Shown here piece after piece: positions 1 to 7,486 of a stretch of 64,000 nucleotides of DNA. The DNA comes from Scilla litardierei (lineage: Eukaryota; Streptophyta; Magnoliopsida; Asparagales; Asparagaceae): assembly GCA_030789695.1 (NCBI GenBank), contig CM061141.1:278325871-278389870 (forward strand), read 5' to 3'. Numbering within the stretch: the stretch's first letter is position 1; the number at the start of each line of letters is the position of its first letter. A model generated the notes under the pieces. The model worked only from the letters and a program-made list of their open reading frames with translations. It ran no database searches and was not told where the DNA came from. The position numbers were made by a program, and so were the translations under genes.

Positions 1-1
1 A

Positions 2-319
2 GGCCAAGAAGAGAAGATAGACGATTCCCCCGACCTCTCCGCTGAAAATGACGAAGGCGACGCTGATGTCGCAAGGATTCGAGAGCTCTGCAAGCTCTCG
101 AAATCAAAGTCTCCAAAGAAAGCTCTGTCGATACGGAAATCGACGTCACCGGTGAAGCCGTTGACCGGAGCAAACGCTAGCTTGAGGGAGCCTCCCCCCA
201 ACACTATTCGAGACGAGAGACCACCGCGGGAGAACACGCCACCGCAACTTCCGAATCCAAGCGTTCTCCCTGGAAAGTTTGATGGGTGCATCTCATATGC
301 ACCAAACATCCCGCATTAA
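2..319 (+). CDS. E1 gag-protease polyprotein, C-terminal end (partial)
   Basis: An open frame runs from the window edge to TAA at 317-319. The product is hydrophilic and rich in charged residues and proline; near its end it reads LPNPSVLPGKFDGC. Its place, immediately before the AGGCAA hairpin, is that of the E2 frame ending at 9223 and the E4 frame ending at 55535, both of which are linked to an aspartic-protease region. I therefore read it as the tail of a gag-protease polyprotein. In full-length Athila-type elements reverse transcriptase would follow; here the frame stops. The protein itself has no domain I can recognise, so the call rests on position. Confidence 0.5.
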   Translation, partial: GQEEKIDDSPDLSAENDEGDADVARIRELCKLSKSKSPKKALSIRKSTSPVKPLTGANASLREPPPNTIRDERPPRENTPPQLPNPSVLPGKFDGCISYAPNIPH

Positions 320-334
320 TTAAAAATCATAGGG

Positions 335-381
335 GATCGAGCTCACGACCTTAAACGAGCGCTTGTCGGGAGGCAACCCGA
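335..381 (+). other. AGGCAA hairpin motif at the protease/ORF1 boundary (E1)
   Basis: Contains GAGCTCACGAC, then ACGAGCGCTT, then GTCGGG-AGGCAA-CCCGAC, which folds as a 6-bp stem with loop AGGCAA. The same block occurs in E2 (9237-9281) and E4 (55511-55557, minus) with changed but still pairing stems. Confidence 0.8.
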
Positions 382-651
382 CGGTTATTGCTTTATTTTT
401 ACTTTTCTTTATTTTTGTTTTAGAAATTTTTAGTGTTTTGAGTCGTTCGCCCAAAAAAAATTTTGTGATAACGGGTCCTATTTTTCTTGACAGGAGAGGA
501 GATAGGTAAATCCATCATGAGGAGGATGAACGGGACGACGAGGAGCGCCCCAGGAAGACGCTCGATGCTTAGGAGTAAGATGAAATCGACTGGAGGAAGA
601 AAGACGGAGTTTAGAGCCCAAACGAAGACAAACAGCAGAACACAAGGCTCA

Positions 652-975
652 CTCGGCCGAGTATACTAGTCACTCGGCCGAGTACACAAGTTCGTCCGGC
701 CGAGCCGCTCACGAACGAGGGAAGTCTGCTGTACCCAACTCTCTGTTTATTTTCCTGATTTCAGTATAACTGCTACTCGGCCGAGTATATATTTTCACTC
801 GGCCGAGTAAAACGGATACACTCCTAGGGCGAGTCTTGCCGAGTGGCTTGAGCCACTCGGCCGAATGGACTTACTCCACTCGGCCGAGGCTGGCAAGGCC
901 ACTCGGCTGATGCGTAAGCGGGGATGAATTTTCTATTGACCGTACTCGGCCGAGTGGCCAAGTCACTCGGCCGAG
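652..975 (+). repeat. Cluster of CTCGGCCGAG palindromes upstream of ORF1 (E1)
   Basis: Seven perfect copies of the 10-bp palindrome CTCGGCCGAG start at 652, 673, 776, 798, 879, 945 and 966. A one-base variant sits at 856 and partial copies lie between. Spacing is irregular, so this is not a simple tandem array. The same word is clustered in E1's own LTR (5965-6341). Confidence 0.9.
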
Positions 976-987
976 TCGTAACTTTTG

Positions 988-1000
988 CTATATAAGAGGT
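988..1000 (+). promoter_or_regulatory. Candidate internal TATA box for ORF1
   Basis: CTATATAAGAGGT lies 13 bp after the last palindrome and about 545 bp before the ORF1 start. With the preceding G it matches base for base the TATA region of the E3 LTR (30131-30144), which also follows a cluster of the same palindromes. This suggests ORF1 has its own promoter. Confidence 0.6.
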
Positions 1001-1543
1001 CGAGGGGGGCACGTTTTTCGAAACGCTAAAATCCAATCGCCCGCTCGCACCCCCGACCTTTCAGCTTCCCTCACCCGCTCGCACCCCCTACTCGCCCGAC
1101 CGCCGTTGCCACACCGCCGCTCGGCCAGCCACCGCCGGCCGACCACTCGCCGCGCCTCGCCCGAGTCGCCGCCGGCGGCCGTGTCTCCGGCCACCTCCGG
1201 TATTGCTTATTTCGCCCCTTTTCGCCTCTTTTTGTGTATTCTTCGAGGATCCATGTGTTAAACGACCCCCTAACCCAAATCAATTCCTATATCTATCTAT
1301 TATACCCCTAATGCTCCATACGTTTTGAATATTACCCGCTGATATCGCCATTTCATGCGCAGGTTGTTTTTGGGAGCTTAGGGGAGCCCAGGGGAGCTTC
1401 TCGGGACTGATTTGAGCTTCGTGGAGGCGCTGACTTCGCACGCTTCCATTGCTTAGCACTCGCGGCGTGTCGGGGTACACTCTTTCCATTATTTTACACA
1501 CGCCACACTTTTCACGTTTTTTCGGCGCGCGCTCGGGGCCGAT

Positions 1544-3556
1544 ATGCCGCCCCGGACACGGCCGCGGTCGAAGAGAGCTTCCGCCAAGCGGAAGCGGTCG
1601 GATGATGCCGGCCCCTCCCACGAGTTGGAGGACTCTCCTCCACCGTCTCCCACACACCCCATCCACCCAGCACAGCCTGCAGGCCCCGCATACCCCGCAC
1701 AGCCTGCAGCGCCCACACAGCCCGCACAGCCCGCACAGCCACTCCTCGCCGCACAGCCACCACCTCCGGCTCCACTGGTCGGGCCGCTCGGGATTACGTT
1801 CCGAGACGACGCACACCGCGCCGTCTTCGAGCGTATCTCCCAGCGCTCGATCGTACCCTCCAGGTTTGCACACCTCGCTGACCTAGGACGCCTGGGGGTA
1901 CTAGAGGGGATGCTCACATTGTACGACAACGTGGGCTGGCGAGATTTCTTCCAGGTGTCGGCAGACACGTTCACCCGCCCGACACTTGAGATTCTTAGTT
2001 CGATCGCCCGGACCGACGAGGGATGCTCGTTCCGGTTCATGGATCGGGAGTGCCAGGTCACTCTCGATATGATGAGAGCGTTTTTCTCGTGGCCCGCTGT
2101 CCCCGGTGCCGATCGCGGTTACGGCCCCACCCATATCCCCCCACCTTCCTTCGACGCCGGTGCCTTCTGGGCCCGGATTACGGGTCTTCACGCTGCCTTT
2201 GACCCTAGTAGGGCCAAGGCCTCGGCCATTGTCCATCCATGCCTCCGCATTGCTCAGCGCCTTATGGCGACGACATTTTTGGCCAGATATGAGCCGGGCA
2301 CGATGTCTACGCCGGAGCTCTACATGCTCTACGCGATGACACGTCCCAGAGCTCTATCTAGGGATGGCGATGAGCTGGTCCCCGCCGTCGTGATTGATGT
2401 CGCGGCTTGGTTTTTGGACCGCATCATTGTATCGGTGGGCGCTCGCTCATCGATATGCTGCGGCGGCCTGATCACCTTACTTGCACTTATGACCGGCGAG
2501 GACTTCCCTGACGACTTGCGACGAGTACCGGGCCCCACTTCTTTGTCGATCGATGTTATGGCCTGGATGAAGATGCTTCGTTCGCACGGTGAGCGTCACT
2601 GGGTCTGGTTGCACGGCCCCTACGGGGCCGATTACCTGATTCTTCCGAGCCCAGCTCGGACTCAGATTGCACCAGCCCATGTCGACTGGCTCCCTGCGAT
2701 GGATATCCTCATCCCAGCTGCTTACGTGCTCGAGGCCGAGGAGGTCGAGCAGGCCCACGCTGCCCACGCTGCCCCCGCAGACCCTGTCGCACCTGCCGAG
2801 CCTGCCGCCCCTGTTGACCCTGTGGCCCCTCAGCCTATCCCCGATGTTTTCGCCGCTCCTGACACCTCTGTCGGTGTCGGGAGTACCTCAGCTGAGCCCA
2901 CTTCCACCACCTCCACCACTTCCGAGGCTGTCACCACCACTCCCACCACCACCACTGGCCCTCTGTCCGTCGAGCCTCTTTGCTCCGCACTCCCCGAGCG
3001 CCCACCGACCTTTGTTGAGAGTGGAGAGCCCTCGTTTGCCGCGGTCGTGGAGACCATGGCTAGCATGATTTCCGCTGGGGTCGCGCCTTTTGGTCCACAC
3101 ACTTCCACCCCAGCGGTAGTCACCTCTGTCTCCACCCCTGCTGTATTTTTCGAGAGTGTCGTGGCGTCTGTCCACACTTCTGTGCCACTGACCTCTCTGG
3201 CCGCCTCGCTGCCACTTTTGCATTCTTCTTTCGCTGCTGCTGCCTCTACTTCTCACCAGCCGGTGCCCCGGCCTCACACCGAGGCCAGGCCCACATTTAC
3301 GAGCGCAGCACCTTTTGTACCCTTTCCCGCTGAGCCCGTCACATACGCGACTCGAGTACACCAGCCACGCCCTGCACATCCCCGACCGGTGCGTCCCTCT
3401 GCACCACCTCCCCCCGACACTGTACTTCAGAGCATTCGTGCTCTAGAGGGGGCGGTGAGTGGCCTCAGAGGTGACCTTAGGACCATGTCCTCCACCGTCT
3501 CTGCGATGGCTGACCGCTTTGACCTGATCCCCCAGATTCACTACTGTCTTACTTAG
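1544..3556 (+). CDS. ORF1, Athila ORF-1 / putative plant transposon protein type
   Basis: A 670-residue open frame, the only intact Athila-like gene here. Residues about 3-19 are a basic tract (RTRPRSKRASAKRKR) like a nuclear localisation signal. A Pro/Ala-rich linker follows. The conserved globular part, about residues 83-390, begins GITFRDDAHRAVFERI and includes WRDFF, a CGGLITLLAL segment and RVPGPTSL. The rest is rich in Pro/Ser/Thr, with a possible amphipathic helix close to the end. I see no signal peptide or membrane segment, so an envelope role is not supported. The frame continues in register past TAG (3554-3556) and a TGA to another TAG at 3725-3727 with the same composition, so the ancestral protein was probably about 57 residues longer. 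E2 (19962-22149) and E4 (54312 to 28512) carry broken relatives. Function is unknown. Confidence 0.75.
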   Translation: MPPRTRPRSKRASAKRKRSDDAGPSHELEDSPPPSPTHPIHPAQPAGPAYPAQPAAPTQPAQPAQPLLAAQPPPPAPLVGPLGITFRDDAHRAVFERISQRSIVPSRFAHLADLGRLGVLEGMLTLYDNVGWRDFFQVSADTFTRPTLEILSSIARTDEGCSFRFMDRECQVTLDMMRAFFSWPAVPGADRGYGPTHIPPPSFDAGAFWARITGLHAAFDPSRAKASAIVHPCLRIAQRLMATTFLARYEPGTMSTPELYMLYAMTRPRALSRDGDELVPAVVIDVAAWFLDRIIVSVGARSSICCGGLITLLALMTGEDFPDDLRRVPGPTSLSIDVMAWMKMLRSHGERHWVWLHGPYGADYLILPSPARTQIAPAHVDWLPAMDILIPAAYVLEAEEVEQAHAAHAAPADPVAPAEPAAPVDPVAPQPIPDVFAAPDTSVGVGSTSAEPTSTTSTTSEAVTTTPTTTTGPLSVEPLCSALPERPPTFVESGEPSFAAVVETMASMISAGVAPFGPHTSTPAVVTSVSTPAVFFESVVASVHTSVPLTSLAASLPLLHSSFAAAASTSHQPVPRPHTEARPTFTSAAPFVPFPAEPVTYATRVHQPRPAHPRPVRPSAPPPPDTVLQSIRALEGAVSGLRGDLRTMSSTVSAMADRFDLIPQIHYCLT

Positions 3557-4046
3557 GTCCTGGAGCGTCTCCCGCACGTACCCCCACCCACCCAGCAGGT
3601 TCCCGCCCACACTTCCACACACACTTGACCTGCTACCACTTCCACACCCACACCCGCTCAGCGGCCTGTCCAGCCACCACCACCACTTCCGCCTCAGGAC
3701 GGAGACGGTGCAGCACCACCTTCCTAGGCACCCTTGATGCCATCGATTCCTTTTGCCGTTGTGCTGCCCGTTTCTGCTGGGTCCTGTTGCACTTTTGACC
3801 ACCCCCCCTCCCCTCACTTATTTTGGGATTCTCATGACAACCATCTATTTATATATCTTTTCTGGGAGAGAGGGAGCGTTTTTTGGTGACACTCTTATAT
3901 ATCTGTATCACTCCTATCTGTGCATGCATCATGTCCGCATCATATTTTCATTTCTTTATCTTTCTTTTTATTTTCATTTTTCTTTTCATCATGCATGCAT
4001 CCTCACCTTCCCCTCACATTATTTGTCTCTCGGTGTGCCCCACTTT

Positions 4047-4085
4047 GCACATTGAGGACACTGTGCCATTTAGCTTGGGGGAGTG
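4047..4085 (+). other. GAGGAC hairpin plus internal polypurine tract (E1)
   Basis: Arms GCACATT and ACTGTGC pair with one mismatch around loop GAGGAC (4054-4059). AGCTTGGGGGAGTG follows. The same module lies at 22419-22455 (E2), 33357-33394 (E3) and, on the minus strand, about 28317-28355 (E4). Confidence 0.7.
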
Positions 4086-5628
4086 AGTTCTCACGTTCTT
4101 TTTTTGATTTGCCACCTTTATTTTTAGTTTTTCACACCATTTTTCGCTTTTGCACTTATTTTTCATCATTTTTCCTTTTATTTTGCCATGCATCACGTTT
4201 TTCTTATTTTTCTGTGTGCCGCATTGTAAATAGTTCTATTTTCCCTTTATCTTTATTTCTTTCTTTTTCATCTCATGCTAGAGATGACTTTTCTGTGATG
4301 ATGATGACGTGGAGTTAGCTTATTCTATATGCATGCTATATTGTCATGTCTTAGATTTTATTTCTGATATCATATGCTATGACTTGCCTTGCATCTAGAG
4401 ATAGTAACCCACACTTTTTCCACATGAAAATGGATGAAATTTTACTATTAGCTGAGTCTGAATATTCATATGTATGCTATCACAGAAAACACACCAAGAT
4501 TCACGCATTGAATGCCTATGTCTGGAGTACTGATTTCTTTTGCTATATCACTTCTATATGCATGAACTGTACACTTCACTTCAGGATGATTGAATGATGT
4601 TAGCTATGATAAATTTGGATTAGTTAGCTTTTTTGTGATCGAAACTGAGTAGATTAGATTACCCGGCTGAAGTTGTCGTGCATGTCTAAATAGTGAACCG
4701 AGTGATATATTTATTTCTTTCTCCACAAATCTTGAACATCATTTCTCTACTTTTAAAATCATTGGTGAATCTCCCCTTAGCGATTCTATTATATGGCATT
4801 TCCCCCGCTATTAATTCCTAGCTTCAAATTTCTTATTCGAAAAAAAAAGAGAATATTCTTGTATATCATTATCTCTCTTTGAGTTGGGATCGTTGTGTAT
4901 ATATGCTTTTGCAAAACAAAAAAAAATAAAAAAAAAGAAAAAAAAAGAGAAAAGAGGAAAAATCCTCAATAAAAGATCCCATCTCACTTTCTTTCTTTCT
5001 ATCATTGCTTTTGGAGCTTTATAGGAATAGGGATGTAAATATTTTTTTTATGCCATCACGCTTATGGATAAGCTTGGGGGAGGGGATCCATTGATGTGTG
5101 AGAGAGTGACTACTTGACGTTGCACGACAACCTAGGCTAAGTAATATTCTATACTCGGTGAGATTATTTTTAGCTTTACGAAATCCAGAAATCTAAGCCT
5201 AGCATTCATTTCATGAAATCCATACTTTTCTATTCTCTATTCTATAGTGTGATACTCTTATACTCCTGATAGAAAGCGTTCAATTGAAAAGTGTGTGATC
5301 TGTGATTTGTATACCGCTTTAAATAATTCAGACGACGTTAATTATAAAATTATTCCGTTTTTCATGATTATATTGTTGTTCGTGGGTCTTCTATTTCTAT
5401 TTGCACTATTATACTATGATATCAAAATAAAATTCTTTGACATGTGTTTTTCATTCAGTGCATGCTATATGAGTAAGCGGAACCCACGTCCTGAGGAAAT
5501 GATCTAGCAGCTTACCTCTTCGCTTCTTTCTTTATTCTTTATTTTCATTTCTTTCTTCTCCGTTTTTCATTTTTCATTTTTTCCGCCGTTTTCGTTTTCC
5601 AAATCCACCGGGTTCGCCTTTTGCTTAT

Positions 5629-5664
5629 CTTCCTCGAGGACGAGTAAGAGGCAAGCTTGGGGGA
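5629..5664 (+). other. GAGGAC hairpin and 3' polypurine tract (E1)
   Basis: Arms CTTCCTC and GAGTAAG pair with one mismatch around GAGGAC (5636-5641). AAGCTTGGGGGA (5653-5664) lies 3 bp before the LTR's TG. This is the expected plus-strand priming site. Confidence 0.8.
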
Positions 5665-5964
5665 TTTTGATCACTCCTTATTTTACACTTTTTTCCCGCA
5701 TGTTTGCATGCCATTTAGATCGCCCAAATCATGTTTTTCACGATATATCGACGATATTGCGATGCTTTTCACGATTTGTTGTTTTTGTCACATTTCAGGG
5801 GATTTGGCGCGATTTGGAGTGATCTCGAGATACGCCTACTCCAGACGGTCACCGACGACCTCCCCGAGGGGTATTTTGCTGTTGGAGAGGAGCGGAAGAA
5901 GAACGGACGTTGCAGGAGCGACGAGGAGGCTAAAATAAGCAGATTGGGCATGTTTTGTGTCCCA

Positions 5965-6341
5965 CTCGGCCGAGTGGAGAAGCCACTCGGCCGACCAGCG
6001 AGACACCGCTCGGCCGACCAGTTCAGACACGACTTCTATGTGCACTCGGCCGAGCGACGGAGACCACATCGGCCGAGTGACGAGACCCTGTCCGCCCGAG
6101 TGGCGCCCAGACGAAGCCCTTCAATAATCCCCAAGTTACTGTTTTTCGGCTGCCTGAGCTTCAGAAGACCCACTCGGCCGAGTGGCTTATCCCGTCCGCC
6201 CGAGTACCATGAAGCCGTCGGCCGAGTGACGACAACTCACTCAGCCGAGCCGCCCCCGAAATGAAGACCCCTGAAGATCGATACTTACTGGAAAATTACA
6301 GGGTTTTCACTCGGCCGAGCGACTTTTGTCACTCGGCCGAG
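5965..6341 (+). repeat. CTCGGCCGAG palindrome cluster in the E1 LTR
   Basis: Perfect copies of CTCGGCCGAG include those at 5965-5974 and 6332-6341. Variants such as CGCCCGAGT, CTCGGCCGACC and CTCAGCCGAG lie between. It is the same word as in the ORF1 leader. Confidence 0.85.
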
Positions 6342-6823
6342 TGCGACGCGCTGCCTGTAGCGAAAATTGCGGAAAACAGGCTGCGCAGGGGTATTTTGGT
6401 CACAGTTTTTGGACGATTTTGGGGGCTATTTAACCCCTGTATTTACCCTAGTTTTGAGAGCTTCTTCTCAGATTTTTTGCAGCTTTTTAGATTAACTTTT
6501 TTAGCTTTATTTTGGAGATTGGAGAAGAGACAAAGTTTGATTTTTGTTGGATTAATTGAAGAACTCCATTGGTTTGCATCTCTTTTCCCTAAAAAAATTC
6601 TATTTTTATTGCATATCTCAATATTGTGATGAATTCTATTGCTTATTTCATTGATCATTTTTGTGATCTTGCTATGAATTGCGAGTAGTCGCCACGTCTT
6701 GGGGCGTGGGGATGAACCCTACGAGCCAAATTTCATATTTGTGATGAATTAGTAGAAATTTTGCTAGAATTGTTACTAGGGATTAGATTGTGATTGATCT
6801 ACTACGGATGGCTAGGAATTCAC

Positions 6824-7158
6824 ATCGATTGGGATTTGCAAGAGATTGGATCCCAATTCGATAGGAAACCCTAGAAATCCGAATTGGGTTGGAATCGAAT
6901 TTCCGTAGTATCGGTTTGCAAGAGATTGGACCGATACTAGGGTTTCCGATTTCAATTCCGCACCAATACCCGTTTGCAAGAGATTGGACGGGTAGGAACT
7001 ATCCCAATCTAGGTCGTGAGCCGAGTTTGCAAGAGATTGGACTCGGTGCGCGATTGGACGATGATGTTGATCCTAATGCTAGCTTCCCTAGGCTAGGGTT
7101 TGCAAGAGATTGGACCCGAGCCTAGGATAGCTATAGACCGGCAACAGCGCGAGAGCGT
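6824..7158 (+). other. Array of GAGA-tetraloop hairpins in the E1 LTR
   Basis: Five hairpins share the loop block TTGCAAGAGATTGG, in which CAA and TTG pair to close a GAGA tetraloop. Their outer stems differ in sequence. They are at 6824-6862 (12 bp, one bulge), 6906-6939 (TAGTATCGGT with ACCGATACTA, 10 bp perfect), 6967-6994 (7 bp perfect), 7021-7046 (CCGAGT with ACTCGG) and 7081-7132 (19-nt arms, three mismatches). A sixth, small one is GCGC-GAGA-GCGT at 7147-7158. Confidence 0.85.
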
Positions 7159-7486
7159 GAGCTTGGTTCTACATTCAGTTGCAACTAGTTCATCCAAAAT
7201 CTTATTCTAGCGATTTTGATACCGATGAACCACATTCATGAAATACGGTGAGTAGCGGGAATTCCCCATTCCCTAGACGTTCTTTATTTGATTTGATATT
7301 TTCGCACTTTGTCTGACGATTGTGACAGGATCGCCAAAGGCAAATTTCTCTCTTCTTAAATAGCCAGGTTGATCGGAGCAAGCACGGTCATTCGTCCTCC
7401 CTGTGTTCGATAACCCGCTCGCTGCTACACCGTGCACTTGCGGTAAAACTACAACCGTTCTTTTGGGTTACGTCCCGGAGCGATCA

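Larger units (their letters stand above)
480..1543 (+). other. ORF1 leader of E1
   Basis: Non-coding stretch between the AGGCAA hairpin and ORF1. It starts with a pyrimidine-rich run ending TTGACAG (about 480-492), which looks like a splice acceptor. It contains the palindrome cluster (652-975), the TATA box (988-1000) and a C-rich segment (about 1040-1200). A second acceptor-like site, ending GCGCAG, lies near 1361. Short frames here (for example 487-669) look incidental. Confidence 0.5.
3557..5667 (+). other. E1 3' non-coding region
   Basis: About 2.1 kb without a credible gene beyond the ORF1 tail (to 3727). It is T-rich at 3930-4270. It holds a GAGGAC hairpin with AGCTTGGGGG tract (4047-4085), the sequence CACCAAGATTCACGCAT near 4493-4509, a second AAGCTTGGGGGAGGGGA tract (5069-5085) and the final hairpin/polypurine tract (5629-5664). 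E2 and E3 keep these landmarks in the same order, which marks a shared 3' untranslated region rather than random spacer. Confidence 0.6.
1..7486 (+). mobile_element. E1: Athila-like LTR retrotransposon, 3' portion
   Basis: The 3' part of an Athila-like element; its 5' LTR, primer site and gag lie left of the window. Order seen: end of gag-protease (to 319), AGGCAA hairpin (335-381), palindrome-rich leader with TATA box, intact ORF1 (1544-3556), long non-coding 3' region, polypurine tract (5653-5664), 3' LTR (5668-7486). No reverse transcriptase, RNase H or integrase lies between protease and ORF1. The 3' LTR is followed at once by E2 gag coding sequence with no primer site, so E1 most likely inserted into E2 gag. 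The expected target duplication is ATTGA (7487-7491), whose partner would be left of the window. Confidence 0.75.
5668..7486 (+). repeat. E1 3' LTR
   Basis: 1819 bp, starting TGATCACTCC after the polypurine tract and ending GCGATCA. The end is placed by alignment to the E3 LTR, whose end GGCCGATCA is fixed by a primer site and target duplication. Contents: palindrome cluster (5965-6341), a TATA-like CTATTTAA near 6425-6432, hairpin array (6824-7158), and CTTGCGGTAAAACTACAA near the end, shared with E3. Confidence 0.85.

Noticed and set aside
640..980. Palindromes as a CRISPR array or tandem satellite
   Set aside because: Spacing is irregular, spacers are not of constant length, and the genome is plant nuclear DNA with retrotransposon context.
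1280..3379. Long antisense frames opposite ORF1
   Set aside because: They mirror the GC-rich, Pro/Ala-coding ORF1 sequence in other frames and do not resemble any protein family.
6824..7158. Hammerhead-type ribozyme or tRNA-like structures in the hairpin array
   Set aside because: I looked for the conserved hammerhead core and for tRNA D-arm/T-arm boxes and did not find them. The hairpins share only the GAGA loop and flanks.
5668..7486. E1 LTR as the 5' LTR of E2, sharing one LTR in tandem
   Set aside because: No primer site follows, E2 gag coding sequence begins immediately, and E2's own LTR (23914-25631) has a different sequence. Insertion of E1 into E2 gag explains all three.
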